DNA of 64,000 nucleotides, from the NCBI GenBank assembly GCA_035041965.1, contig JAPYMA010001110.1, positions 62,001-126,000 of the forward strand. Reading direction: 5' to 3'. Made by a program: the position numbers and the translations under genes. The notes below the pieces were generated by a model. That model was given only the letters and a program-made list of their open reading frames with translations, was not told the origin of the DNA and did not search any database. Positions 1 through 14,410 of the stretch are shown here, piece after piece; position 1 is the stretch's first letter; every line of letters starts with the position of its first letter. This stretch comes from Anisakis pegreffii. Lineage: Eukaryota; Nematoda; Chromadorea; Rhabditida; Anisakidae.

Positions 1-1655
1 ATGAAGAGCACCAAACACGAGGCAGTTTCTTTCTACCAACGATATAATAGGACGAGTAAAATTTTGCTTGCGTTCTACTCGCGTACTGGCAGACCATGCA
101 AAGGCCACATGCATGAAGAATTTTACATATCATTAGGCATCAATGACAACTCATTTAAGAGTAACTTTTATTCGCGTTTGATACTTCTGCATAACGACAA
201 ATGCGTTTGCTCGCTGTTTTGTTGTTGCTTGAAACAGTTGAAAATAAACATTATTGAAGAGATGCGCAATGTGTCTAGAAAAATTATTCGGACAGGTAAC
301 TAAAATTATGATATCAATGAATTCGTCAGTAATTTTTAAATTTTTATCAACGGATTATGTGCTTGTTTAGTCTCCTTATTAGAACGCATTTCGACTTCTT
401 ATTGATCCTTAAAGATGAAGCGCAAGAAATTTAAAGTAATACTAGCAAGATGTGAGAAGCTTGCTAACGACTTGTCTCTGTCATTCCATTTTGAATGTGT
501 TCATACCAGATCATATCCTGGCTTACGGTCCATAACATCACTGATATTGGTAAATGTTAGTTTCAAGTAGAATTTCCGCTCACACGCGATTTCTTTGATA
601 TGCATTAAGAGGCACTTGGTAAAAATTTCACACATTCAATAACCCGTTAGCGACGATCATCAATTTCGATAACAACTTTCTGACCAAAACTAGTGCTGCT
701 AGTAGTCTCGGGTTCGATATGAAGTGGAGATACCTCAAAAACCTTCAGAAGTTTTTGGGTGACTATATATTTAACGGTTCGTTGAATATATATCGCTCAT
801 ATAGTTGCAATGTTTGCAAATGTTCTTCTTGTTGAATTTGACGATCAAATGGTTGAAGTTTGCGTAAGATTCATTATGGGATTCCAACGAAAAGGTGGTT
901 ATTGCAGAGTTTTCGAAACTGTTCAATTTTTTGCTTGAATTCAGTGAAGAATAAATGAATTCCACTCTTCACTAAGATGAGCTGATTGATTGAAAAAGCA
1001 ATGAATAGTGCGCTATGAATTCAAACATTCACCTGAAAAACTACTGTATTTAATGAGTCATTTATTGGTGTAAACGATATGAATAAATGATATCATTTTG
1101 ATAGATTATTTCTGGCGAAAACGCGAACCATCATCCACCATCTCAATAACCACACATATAGCGCACATAAACATCAAACAAAATCTTCTTCGGAACAATA
1201 TTTCTCCGAATGATCGCCCTCTTAATTCAGCATATAGCTTATATAATATCTCTACTACAGATATAATATGAGATTATAAAGACAATATCAATTCAATAAA
1301 TTTCGCTGTTAATTTGCATATTATTCGATAACATCATCTTTGCACTGCTACAGTGTGCATATATTTCCGATAATAAGATTTAAAGCGCGAAGTCATCAAA
1401 GAAGGGAATATGTGCGAAGAAATGGATATGACCATGATTCCATAAATCATCTATCAAAAATGAACCATTTCATGCCTTACATTTTTTTCGTATTGGGCTT
1501 CAAGACATGAAACCACTTTTTGAAATCAAAAGTGGAATCGGATAAGCATTGATAAAATCGTATGAGTGAAATCGGTGCGTGCTATATCAACATGAACTTG
1601 TTTCCATCATTTTGAGATGCTGTATGATGAATCGGGATAAACCACCTTCTTAAAT

Positions 1656-4220
1656 TCATTCCCAAAGCTTCGTGTCAGAGATTAAAATGAGTTCACTGGA
1701 AAACCGATAACAAATTCGTTTCGAGTATTCAATGTTGTTTGTAGGCGTTACAGAGACTGGTTGTAGAGAAATGTTTGGCTGAATCTCAACACTTCGAAGA
1801 GAAGGTAAATTGCAAATAATGGCTGCTTGGGATAAAATGCGATTATTGAAGAGACTTGGCTGATGATCACTCGGGAAACATTTCGTATTTATGTCGACTT
1901 CTGCACTTTCATTCGACAACAAAGGAATAAAAAGATGTACGTGGTCGCTGTTAAAAACACCTATTTACGTTGACAAGAAAAGAGACATAATAATATTTTT
2001 GTTTACATCGTATGAATAATAACCCAGTACAGCTCCTTCCTTCAAACAATGCTATCAAGGTCGGCGTTAAAAATGACGAAGCGTATTTCGCAGTGCATTC
2101 AGTGTGCATTGAGGTAATTTCTCAACTTTGACCAGCGCATTTTTCAAAACATTTAGAAAAATAAAAAGATGAGCTATTCGTTGAAATCATGGAAGATAAC
2201 CAGAATTTTTTATCCTTACTGATATTCGCACTTGAATATTAACTGGAAAGTTCGTGTAAAATGTTATACGCAAGTAAGACAGTCATTTCGAATGTTTTCC
2301 TGATAACAGTTGAGTCTACTTGTCAATGCGCCAGTCACAATCAGTCACAACAAAACGATTTTCAAGATTGCATATGAATCAAGCCGTCAACCTTAACCCT
2401 GTGTAAGTCGTTTCAGGAGCAATTCAGCAAACTTTCAAAATGAATTTTTGCTCATAGTCAACTTTTCATTTTCCTTCGAACTGAAATGGTTGAGTCCCAG
2501 TTGTAGATGGCGACTGTTTTCATTTCCTCAGTTAGAGCAAGAGTTTTTACGAAGAAATTTTTGATTTCAAATGTGCAATCACTCATCGAATAGTTTTAGT
2601 TTATGAACATTTTATGGACGTAGTCGAAATTAATGAACTATTGACTTGATGCTTATGCAATGATGCGTTTTGAAATTGACCAACAGATACATTCGAATCT
2701 AGAAGTATATTCGAAATTAACTGTCAGTTCCATAGCTTCGCACTGAAGTCATATCAAAAAGTTAATGGCAAGAAGTGATTTAATGAATTGAAGAAATAAT
2801 AAAAAGTGAATTATTTATGACTAACTGAAAGTTCTATCAAGAGAACGTCGTGTTGTTACAAATAGAAATGCTACCATTCATCATGATGGTAGCGATAACG
2901 ACAACAGTAATGATAATATTAATGAACACATTGCATGCAGTTGTTCCGAAATTGGGCATTGACCTCTGTACTGATCATTAAAACAAGAACGAACCTGTGC
3001 AAATGGCCGTTACAGTAACCCATTTTAATAAGTTTCTGTGCGGCTTAATTAGTTTAATGAAAAGAATCACCTGATAATAATTGAGTTGAGATTGACATAA
3101 TGAATTAGTTTCATAGCGAGATCGTTAGTGATAACATTACATTCATTTGCATATCTAACTGACAGTTCGCAATGGATTTAATGCAACTCAAAAAAACCAT
3201 TTGTTTATCATGGAACAATTTGCGCTGCATTATTTGTGTCATCGGTGTTTTGTTATCGTTAAATGAGAAAACACGTTCATTATATTATCATCGTCAATAC
3301 CATCGTCAATATCAGTTTATTAAATGAACGTAATTCACCTCCTTTTATTCGCATCCAAATAAATCCAACCATCCATCCATCTCTTCCACCCGTTCGCTCC
3401 TTTGATCATCATCGAATTCGTTCTGTTTCTCTGCAATAATGCAGAATTATTGTTTTTGGGTTCGAATGTAGATGATCAAATTATAATTTCTTACAACATT
3501 TGCTTTTTTGGTTAATACGACGCAAAGCACTTTTCATAGGGATGTGTGGTCGTTTGCGATGAATATAATTTGAATCATTTCTTTTTTAATGAAATAATGA
3601 AAAGATTTATTTCATAGATTAATCTGTTGCAATAAAAATTTCACTTTTCATCTATTTCATATTATTTAGCGCTCATTCATTCGTTCATCATTTTATTTCA
3701 CATTTACGTAAAAACGATACTCTCCTCAAAGATCCAATTGACTGTGCTGTGATTCATCCAACCATTTTTGTTTGCTCAATTCTTTCTTGAACCTTATTAA
3801 GTTAATTTCTGTCGTTGTCCTACAATTCTTCAACATTATCGCTATGTTCAAGTCAGCTTGGTCATTCGACAGATTTTCGAGCTTCTCATTTTATTCATTT
3901 GTTCATTACACATGGAAAGGTGAAAATTCTCTTCACATTTCGTGCACCTTATCAATCTTTTTTATTTCACTCCTTTATACGCATGTAAGGAGTATTGATG
4001 CGACGATTTCATTCGATGTGCATTCATCTTATCTCATCTGAAAGAAACTCGCACGAAGTTAATGATAAACAATGAAAACTGAATCATTGTTTCATCAATC
4101 ATTTTTCTATTACGTCTTTGGTAGTCGACGCTGAGCCATTGCAAGTTTTCGAAACTCGAAAAAACTCCCACTTCAGAAGCAGCAGGAGCAGGTTCAGCTG
4201 GGAGTAAGGATTCGAATTTC
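1656..4220 (-). CDS. Two-exon fragment of an unrecognised gene
   Basis: Two minus-strand exons join in phase. Exon 4220-4114 follows a TGCAG acceptor (phase 2 in) and ends at a GTAATA donor in phase 1. Exon 1900-1656 follows GTGCAG, enters in phase 1 and reads to a stop. A GTAACG donor after 1752 could end it earlier. The first exon encodes a Pro/Ala-rich stretch (PAEPAPAASEVGVFSSFENL). The second begins VDINTKCFPSDHQPSLFNNR and is Ser/Asn/Gln-rich. I recognise no domain. Upstream exons must lie to the right. One candidate is an ATG directly after a TTTCAG at about 5618, with a GTGCAA donor giving the needed phase 2. The protein-like composition and phase match support the pair, but there is no homology evidence. 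Confidence 0.3.
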
Positions 4221-6167
4221 CTGCACAAACCAAGTTCATGTAGAGTCATCGAGTTTGTCTTGTTTGAAGTGGCATAATTGGACTTATGTCAGTGAATCGC
4301 TCATATCGTCGATCATTCATAGCGACGTTAAATGCAAAGAATTCACAAAATGAATCACTCACTGTTGAGTGCCTCACATAACTTGATAATAGCCAAGACA
4401 TATAAATCCATCCATATGCAAATCCATTCCATCAAACTGAACATAACCATTCACGTTTCACGTCAGCAGTCAATCATTGCACCATTCTTCGAATAATTTG
4501 CGTGATTTCTTTCAAAACAGATCGATAGTTTTGCCAATAATTTTTTCTCTCTTAAGATTTCTTTTCTTTTGAAAGTCACAAATGGATATCACTTTTAAAA
4601 ATCATCGTATTCAGTGAAATTCGGAGCAATTGAACAATTTTTTGTCACTGTTCTTTACATGAATTATATTCGCATTTTATTCGCATCTTCACTCAGATGA
4701 ACACCTCTCAATTGCCAACAACACAGTTTTTGCTTTTCCAATGTACCCCAATTACCCAGTTTGTATTGGTTGCATCCATTATTTTCGAACCACTCCTCTT
4801 ATCAGGTATGATGGTGAGATTTTTTGATGATTATTCTCAATAAGCTCTAGATGAGCACTTTTTTGTGCAGTTACATTACATGCAATTTACATACACCTTG
4901 ACTATTATAACTGATTTTGATCCAAAAAAAAGGTTTGCAATTTGCAACAGAAACTTCAGGACCCTTCCATATCCTTAGGGTGGATGATATTTGATATACA
5001 GCAAATACTCTAAGTGCCCTTACAAATGGAAACTTATAAATGTTCGCTTTATGGAAGCATTAATGAATTTCAGTACTGATTGTGTTTCTCATTTATGTGA
5101 ATAGGCGTGTTTTTGTTAAAAACCAACAACGAAGATGATAGTTAAGAAAAAAGAACGCATAATCAGAATCACTTTTTCGTCAGCAGAATCGCTGATTTTT
5201 TATCGCTTTCTGTTTATATCTCTTCACCTTATTCCCAAAGAGAATATTTTAAAAACAGGATAGTATCATTGATTCTATTGCAATTACGAGCATCAATAAT
5301 TGCAAGTCGTATAAAAAATTGAGTGTCAATGAGACGCGAATTGAGAATATGGTTTGGTTTATGTAATACAAAAGTAATTTCAGAATGCAATGATGCTTCT
5401 TAAAATATTATACGAACACAATGCGGTCATTTTGATAATGACAATGGTGAGTTTTTGAATCGATATATTTGAATAGAGATGAAAATTGATGCTGTTTGCA
5501 ATAAAATTTCATGAAATAGGTCAACGAATCAAAAGAACAGAAAATGCTCCGATCATCATGAACACACTCTGACGTTTCCGTGCTAATTTGTCTGCTTTGC
5601 ACCCAAAGAATTCCATCTGAAAGTAAAGAGAAGTGTCGAAATTTTATCGAATACTGCTTATTCAGTATGGTTGTTATAACCCAGAAATTTGCTTGAAACT
5701 AAATCAGCATTATACTCCATGACTAAATAGATTCATTACTACTTATTGATTTTTGCATGCGATGTTATAAGGAACGTTGTTCGATCCTGTTGGTATTAAT
5801 AAGTGGCATGTCGAATTTTCGAGAAAAAACTATCATCATTTAACAATACATTTCAGTGTTTGGTCTGCGCGAATGCCATCCCAATCGATAATTCCCTAAT
5901 TGATGCTGAAATGATAAAAGGTATTTTCATGACATTTGAGGTGGCGAAATATTCAGCTGATAAAATTTTTTATCTCACTGAATCTTTTGAATTGCTTTCA
6001 TTAAAATACTTTGTAAGCAGAAAATCAATGACCAAGATGATTGTATACATGAAGTCTCATCGATATGCTCTGTTCACTCGGTAGTTACAAAAGTTCACTC
6101 TCCAACAGCCTAACAGCAACTTACGTGAGAATAACAAAGTACCAACACTTTTCAAAAAATGCTGCAG

Positions 6168-9100
6168 AATGTGTCACAAACAAAAGCGTCGACTTGGTGC
6201 TGATACTCGATGGATCTGGTTCGATTGGAGATGAAACCTTCCAACTGCAGGTTGCATTTCTCATCTATTGCTATCATAGCCATTCGAAAGGTGCATTGAA
6301 ATCTAACAGCTTCGTGATATCACATGAGACTCGTGTCATTTGTTCAATTATTACCTGAAATTAATACCTTCGTTCAGTTTCTTCTTTCACTAGTTCAAAA
6401 TTTCATCAACTCTGAACGATTAATTTGCATTTACTGATGCGCTATGCGGACCTCCACCAAAGCTGTCTGATTTCTTTTACATATGATTAGTCAATGAAAC
6501 GGTATGCAACTATATCAGTCATTGTCTACAAATCATAGCAGTTCTGAGTCTGTGATGGCATCCGTACAAAATTTTAGTTTGCTCGAAATTCGACCGAATT
6601 CACGTTTTGAGATTTTGACATTTGAAATTCCGAAGGAGCTACGGAATTCTTCGATCGAAATCCGACCGAATCGACTTTTCAGCATTCCGACATTCATAAT
6701 TCCGAGCAAACTTCAAAATTGCTCGGTCAGAATCTGAATATCAGAATTCCGACCGAAATTTGTTGGACTTTTCTGGCCGAATGTCGGCGGATGCCATCAC
6801 TAGTTTAAGTAGAACACTCGATTGCTTCTATCATTGACAGTTCCAGTGGCGTTTCATTGAGAAACACTAAACATGACACCAACCGTTTCGCGATGTCTGA
6901 AATTGACCCATTTCCAATGTCTAACAAGCAAAAAATCGTATAACTTGTTATTAAAGTAGTGTCATGATTTATGGCTTTGGTTTATTTTTTTTGCGAAAAA
7001 CGTGTTGAGGAAGCAATTTTGGATAGAATCGCTTTGTAAATATCCCGCATGTAGAAGTGTCTTGTTGTTCTAAGGACACGTGTTCTAAGAGTGCGTAAAT
7101 TGCATCAACAGTGCTTAATGGAAGTATCACTTCTATTGAAATTGCATTGAATTTTTGACATACATTGGGTCGATAAGGTGATGGGGTTTGGTTAGCATAC
7201 CAGGTGAAAACATAGCAAAAATGATTGCTCTCCATTGAACGTATCCTTGAAATCAAAAACTGAGACTTTAGGAAGGAAAACCTAGGTCGCCTGGTTTGAC
7301 TAATCTGTCAACTATTTCCAGCCGTCCGATAGATGAATCACTGTATCTCTAGAAGTAAAAAAATCCATCAACATCATAAACACTTTTTTGCTAGTAGAGA
7401 ACCTCTTCCATTCGCTAGTAGCAAAGAATTATCGTGTTGCTTAGCAGAATTGTAGCTTGAATATTACGGTTGTAATATTTCTGATGTAATTCACTCGATT
7501 TGAAATCTATTTTCCGCATCAGCAGAATTTCAACACGACTGGAGAACGGAGGAAAGTTTATTCTGAACTAATATAACTGCATATAGTATGGCTAATTTCA
7601 GTGGTTACTGAACGGATCTCAGAGTTTTAGAGCTACTACTTCATTATTACAGTTTTGCGAGACTGGAATTATGAGCAAATTTTACATTTGTGAAAATTTT
7701 TTGGTGATGATGGCGCCTATTACTGATCTTATTCCATGACTGGCTATATAAACCAAAACTGGGCATACACTAAAATTAAGGGAGGAATAGGTATGTGCAG
7801 GGGGATTTTCATTCAGTATTTCTTTTCCCTCTTCCATTTACCACAAATCATGATCAAAAATACTTTCGCAAAAGCAGGAACAAATTCGAAATTAGTTGGA
7901 CGCATTCCAAAAGGCAATAGATGAGCTTCAAAAAATTGCTGGATGAGTAGATGATAAGTTGTGTTTCAGCTAAACTTTGCAACACATCTTGCTCAGCGGC
8001 TCAACATATCCCAACAAACGAGCCGTATGGCAATTATTCAGTATGCGGAAACACCTCAGTTGGAAATGTCACTGAGCCAATATTCACAACCCAGTCAGGT
8101 AAATTTTTAATGGTATCTGTAACCATTTGATCAAAACTATGAAATTCTTATCAAATTAATTAAAAAATGAAATGAACTAGTTTGTATCAAATGGAATCAG
8201 CTAATCAAATGAAAGATGCGTAGAACACTATTCACCTTTCTCGAAAGTTGTCTCCATATTTGAGCATCTGACATTTCCAGTGTGAAAGAAAATGTTAAGA
8301 AAAGAGTTCTGAGAAGGCAAAGAAAGGTTCACCGCAAGTCTAATGTAATGAATGCAATCAAATCCGGTATTTGTAGTTGTTTTGACTATAAATCATCGCC
8401 TATGATTATTAATGGCATTCATTTATTTATGAACCAACCGTTCGTTCTCTTCATTTCATATCAATTATATGCATCGTCAAGTTCATTAGTTGATTCATTT
8501 ATCTCCACAAGTGAGTCCTTCCAAACATCCGTGAAAACATCCGTCAATCAAGTTAATTGACCAATAAAAGTTTCCGAGCCAAGAAGTTTGATGAATTTCA
8601 TCGTAAGACGAAATGCTCGTTCCGTGATATGAGCATAAAATATTGCAGCTGTGAATGGTACATAAATAGCCATAATGAAATAACACGTTAAGTCTTTAAT
8701 TGTGCCAAATAAATCACTTTTGATTGCCTTTGGATAATATCACAAAAGGAATTGCCTTTTGTTGGATAATTATTCTCTTATGAGAAATGTTAAGATGCTC
8801 AGTGAAGTGACATTGAGTTTTTGATTGTCTTTATCTTCAATCACTAAAATTGATTGTCTTTAATCATCATAACTCACTGTGTCCGCACCGAAATCATCGA
8901 CCGCTTCCATTTTCCGATCAAATTTAAATTTTTACCTGTCATTGTTGCAATTTAAACAGTCTGATTTTTGAAGAATATTCTCAATCAGTGCTCGCAATCT
9001 ACAATAATGCATGTGAAAGTAGCTAGTAAAGATTAATTCAACCTAAGAAAGCAGCCAATCGCACTGTTTTACGATTCATATAATCATTTCATATATCACG

Positions 9101-12100
9101 GTAAAATTCTGAGAGAATATCACACACTGATTCACAATCAAACAGATGAATTGATTTTGAATTAACGTATTGAATGCATTATATCGATTGGATAAAATTC
9201 CAGAGAATGATAAAAGAGTGATCAAAACAATCCAAAACTAGACTGACCCATATGTTCGTATCGCATACCATTGATTACACTCGATTCGTAACCACGTGTT
9301 CAATGTCATCATCCATCACTAAAATAATAAGTGAATCAGTAAATTTATCAGGCATTAGCGATCTAGGATACTATCAATGAGTTTTAGATCGTTGCAGTTA
9401 CAAAGCTTGAGCATTTCAAGTTTTGTTTGAGAAGTAGATTAATTCGCTGGAATTTTCTGGCACATGTGTTTAAAAAGCGGTGATCGAGTACCCGGACTGA
9501 AAATTCATCCGTATTGAATGTTAACATAATGAGTAAATGACGGCGAGCTTTACTGAACACAGAGTGCTTCAGATTGAGTGGGCTGTACAGAGAATCAAAT
9601 ACTTATCTGGAGCAACGAATACAGGTGCTGCGTTGAAGTTTGCTCTTGAAGAAGGTTTCAAGGTTCGTTAATCAGTTAATATTAGCAGTAATATTTAACA
9701 TGAGCAATCCAGTTGGTAAATTGCATTTGTCCAATTATCGGAATCTTTGTGAGTTCATAAAACAATGGTTCTTATGCAACAAAGGGGGGAAGGGGTAACA
9801 TCCCCAAAAGGGACTTCGAGGATGTCAGAGGAATTGCAGAGATTAGCGAATCGTTGTTGATTGATTTTTCCGAATTCTTTTTTATTTGATTAATATTATA
9901 ATCAAAATGCTGATTTGGTTACAAAAAAAAACTCATCCGATAGAATTCTTGGCATCTAACTTTCTGATCAATGAATTTTCCTGGTTTTTTTCTAATTCGT
10001 CACTGAGGAGTAGTAGGCTATCGGACAAGGAGGAGGGGAAGGAAGTGCGGTCATCTGGATTGTTGGATGTAAGAATGTTGGTCTGCCATAAAACCAAAGG
10101 GAGTACCAAGTGCGAGAGTGTGAGAACTACTGCCCTTGAATATGATGAGTTCATGACAGACTGATATTCCTTTGCAAACCTACATTGGTGACGATATTTT
10201 ATAATATCGCTATGATAGCAAGATATCCTGTGAAAGAACCTTCAAATATACACTAAATGAAATGATAATAAACAATGAAGGACGCTCGAGGAGGTGACAT
10301 TCCAAAGGTGGTTGTTGTCGTCACCGATGGTCAGTCACAAGATCCAGTATCTGAGATATCGCAACAGCTTCGTGATGCTCACATATTGGTTTACGCAATC
10401 GGTGTGACGAATCTCGTCAATGTTCATCAGTTACATCAGGCATCATTTGGCTCTTATTTTGATCCATCGAATTGATCATTATTATTCTAACTGATCTGAT
10501 ATTCTAATCAGACAGTAATGACTGACTGATTGCCTCTATTTATAAAACTATCCGTTTCTCTCAACAAATCATAATTCATTTTGATATTGCCGTTAAAGAA
10601 AATGTAAATATTGGAACAATTGTTGTATGTATATAATAATGGAATGTTCACCTATCAGTTGAACGAATAATGACCAACGGATATTTCGACTTTATTGTAG
10701 ATAGCAGGCAATCCTCAAAGGGTTCTAACGGTCGAAACTTTTGAAGAACTTGAAAAATCGATTGCTGATTCACTGACATGGGATATGTGCAAAACAGAAT
10801 TTCGTACGTTATCTGCTTCAGTTGTAAACGAACATCTCAGTATTCACTATTGCAAGGCATTATTCACCTTGTAACAAGCATAAAACTGATTAGAATTATT
10901 TATTCCTATCGTTAGTTCAAAAAGTAAACTTGAATTAGCTGATAAATGCAATTGAAGTAAAAGAAAAATAAATACTGGTTCAGTGGGAAAAGTGCGATAC
11001 TCCCATTTCGAAGATAAGTGAATTTCTAACCTACTCACAATTAGGGCCGGGAACACCAGATATAATATGTGGATCGGATCACATTGGTGTGAGAGCATCA
11101 ACAAAAAAACCATTCGATGGCTACGTTTTTGTGATGGACCATTTTCATCGTGAGGAATGTCGGGCTGGACCTGAAATGTTCCCTGATCCGAGAAGTATTG
11201 GCATTACAGTCTCGTTCAATGACTGTAACGTTCATCGATATAGATCGGTATGGTCACGTTCATTTCATTTCATACATACTTTTTTTAACAGTCGTTTATT
11301 TGAAACTTTGAACTGATCATGATGCTCACTTAGATTATCATTAATCCAGCATTACATTTATCTGGGCTGTGAGGAGATTGTTCAGTGATTATCATTAATT
11401 GAGAGATTTGGTTGACTTTGTTCACGGAGCGTATTCATGTGCAATGTTTCTTCGAATGTTGCTCATTAAATACTAATTCATCTCATTGGATTGCTAGTAG
11501 ATGATAAATGTTCATAACTGACGTTCGGTTTTTTTGACTCAACAAGGACTTCATTCATTGTGCTAAGACAACATGAGATATGAGTTTCAGTTGGATCCTC
11601 GAGGTATTTTCGTTGAGATGACTGTCGTTTTCATGTTTCATACGACGTATGTTTGAATTTTGAAGTTTCCTTTTGAGCTCCATTGTTATATTCTGAAATT
11701 GTTGCTGAATTTGATTAAAATAGTTGTTCTTTGATTGCGAGTCAATAAATTTTTGGTGTTAACTTCGTTAAGATTCATTTCTAAATTCAAAGTTTGCTTT
11801 TCAAACTTCGCTAAAGAGATCAATCATAAACTTAACCGGTGCTTTCAAGACGAGTTATCTATCGTCTTGTCGAGCCCTCTAGTTGATCACGAATATGCTA
11901 GAAATGATGTATGATGCTTACAAGACCATATGTAACTCGTCGCAAAAGGTCAGGGTAAGTTGTGATCTTTCCTTATGAGTCATATTCAAATGATGTTGTT
12001 TATAGATTCATGACCAAAGTGGACCAAACGGTTAAGGTACAGTGCTTTTATATGGAAGCTGATAAAACTGTTTCAGTACCTCTGGAAGTCAGGTGATTCA

Positions 12101-14410
12101 ATTATTTGCTGGTTCTATGAAACTTATGATCAAATTACATTCTGCATGCCTTCGTTAGGCTATGGAACTTGCGGTCAAATGTTTTTATTTCACAAATTGT
12201 TTCTCGAACTTGGAAATCAATTACAATATGTGATGAACTACAATGTATAGAGGAATTCATTCGAGTAATAAATGAATCGCATTGCTTTCCAATAATGAAT
12301 TTTCAATGGATTCAGCATGATAACGACGCAGTTTCGTGAGAGGATGTACGAGATGCCGAAGTGTGAGTACACATTGAGGCGTGGGTCAGCAGATGGTCCA
12401 ATCGCTGAATTTGCGTCAATCGGTGAGAGTATCTATCATCATTGGGAATGTGTCGATTCAGCGGATACGTTCGGAATGTTGATTCATTCATGTTATGTGG
12501 ATAATGGATATGGAGATCGCGTTGATATTCTCGATAAAAATGGGTTCGTTTAGTTTTCGATCGTCGTTGGAAATGTGTTGATCTATTTCATTTCTGTGTT
12601 TATTCAACAATGATGGTCTTCTGAAAAGATAAGATCGTTTGAGAAAACCATCATTGTTGAAAATATTCGTAGAAAACTGATATTCAGCGCGTTTTAGAAC
12701 TCCACCAATTTATCACAAAAAATCCGATTTTTTACTTAGATTAACGTCGCCCGTCACAGTGCGATTCCATTCAGTCATCGACTTTGCTTTGAACTGCCAG
12801 TCTTTCCAAAGTTCTCTTTCTGTATCGTTCCTCCATCTTTTTGGAAGTTTCTCGAGAATTGTTTTCCGTTTTCTGGGGCACAACTCAGCAACTGTACGAG
12901 TCCATTTGTTGGTATTTACCTGTGCTCTGCAGCTTGCTCAGTGCAGTTTATGCTTTTCATCTTGTATTGCACTTCATTTCTCCAGCAAGGCTTCTCGCAT
13001 CGAGCATGCTTCCACAGCAGTGTTTCTAACAAGCATCACCCCGTCGTCGGTTGTGCTATCATCAGACATCGTTGTTTTTTTTTGGTTGTAACCGACGTTT
13101 TTTACTTTCGTGAATTAGCGTTGCTAGGAGCGTGCTATCATAGACATTCACGCAGAGAAATTTATCCAGATTGTTTTCAGTTCATCTCTTGTTGAGTTGA
13201 AGGCCTTCCATCCTGATCTTATCATTCTTCATAGTTCCGAATTCCTTTTCAGCTCATATTCAACATGTGTCCCAAATATACGCATTCATTTTCTTGTTCA
13301 GTTTCGTTGCCTCATATTATTAATTGGCTAAGTACTTTGTTTTTTAGGACCATTGAAATATGATACTGCTACAATTTATTGATGAATGGAAATTCTTGAT
13401 TATGAGTACAGTGTCGAGTGATAAGCGTACAGTTTGTTCGTAGTCCTATGAATTGGAATTGAGTAAACGCTCCAAACATGATGTCTCTTTCCATCACGTT
13501 CATTCCGATTCTAATCAATCTAACAAAACCAAGTTCAGATGTGGCATGGATGCCGTATTGTTGTCAACTCCTGATTATGATAACACTCTACGAATCGCAA
13601 CGAAACCTTATCATGTATTCAAGTACGCTGACAGACCAGTTCTACAGTTTCAGTGCCAGGTTATAAACACTTCTTTCAAAATATTTAATAATATAACTCG
13701 ATTACAATCCATAACAATATCATCTGAACGAATTTTATAAAATGAGAATGCGTTGAATTAGTTTTTCGAACATTCAAAAGGTTTTTGCATGCAAATTCAC
13801 TGTGTGAAGCTGCATACAAAATTTTATTTGGAGGCTGAAAAAAGGGGAATGGAAAACAATGATGAATAGTGAACGGTTGTAGAAATGGAGAATAAAATGA
13901 ATCAAGTGATGCACAATCACTAAATGAGTACGATGAGAATATTGCGACGCTGCTGGCGAATTTATAAAATGATACATAAACTGCATCTAATTTCAGGTAA
14001 CATTGTGTATCAAGTATGATGGAGGATGCGAGGAACTGACACCGCCGAAATGTCCAGAAACATTAGCGAGTCATCACCATCATGATCACGAACGTCTCAG
14101 GCGAAATGCTCTGCGAACAGATCGTCTAATCGAAAGCCGTTCTACGTTGGATGTTTTCACGAAACCATTAAATGTTTTCGACAGTTCACCATCGTTTTGT
14201 TCGAATGATATTGGTTACGACAGCGTAATTAACACTGATAAGCGGCACAAATTCACATATCCGGCATTATTTTACATCATTTTCACATCAGTGAATATTC
14301 TCGTCGCCATTACCACAATCGTTGTCTATATTTTTTGCATCAAACGAATATGTCGATCATCTACAACAAATGTATCCACTAAATCGCCAACATTATTTTC
14401 ACTCTCTTGA
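6168..14410 (+). CDS. cut-6: CUT-6-like cuticlin: vWA plus ZP-domain membrane protein, 5' incomplete
   Basis: Eleven phase-consistent exons: 6168-6250, 7970-8098, 9573-9662, 10281-10439, 10701-10803, 11045-11247, 11591-11646, 12006-12092, 12316-12543, 13539-13659, 13997-14410 (stop). They give about 557 residues. The vWA domain covers about 8-185 with a complete metal-binding site: DGSGS at 15-19, Thr in SGATNTG (83-89), and Asp117 in VVTDGQS. The ZP domain begins at Cys197 and runs to about Cys439, with many conserved Cys. A His cluster and an ERLRR furin-type site (452-456) follow, then a TM segment at about 509-534 and a short basic tail. This vWA-ZP order is that of C. elegans CUT-6, a secreted cuticle/alae component processed from a membrane precursor. 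The first exon(s) with the signal peptide, ending in phase 1, were not found upstream. The intron after 10439 appears to have a GC donor. Confidence 0.88.
6552..6800. mobile_element. Foldback/MITE-like element in a cut-6-like intron
   Basis: The 13-bp ends GTGATGGCATCCG (6552-6564) and CGGATGCCATCAC (6788-6800) are perfect inverted repeats. The interior holds several copies, in both orientations, of an AATTCCGACCGAA-like motif. It also holds an inverted pair around TTTGCTCG and CGAGCAAA. There is no coding potential. I see no clear target-site duplication in the flanks (TCT left, TAG right). It sits in the intron between the first two visible vWA exons (6251-7969). Its size and structure fit a non-autonomous DNA transposon, but the superfamily cannot be assigned. 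Confidence 0.6.
12604..12660. repeat. Inverted repeat, 14-bp arms
   Basis: Arms 12604-12617 and 12647-12660 are exact reverse complements separated by 29 bases. They lie in an intron of the cut-6-like gene, between the exons ending 12543 and starting 13539. Function unknown; it may be a decayed foldback. Confidence 0.5.

Noticed and set aside
13003..13195. Overlapping Cys/Phe/His-rich plus-strand frames at 12759-13195
   Set aside because: They lie in the intron between cut-6-like exons 12316-12543 and 13539-13659, three frames are open at once, and there are no domain features.
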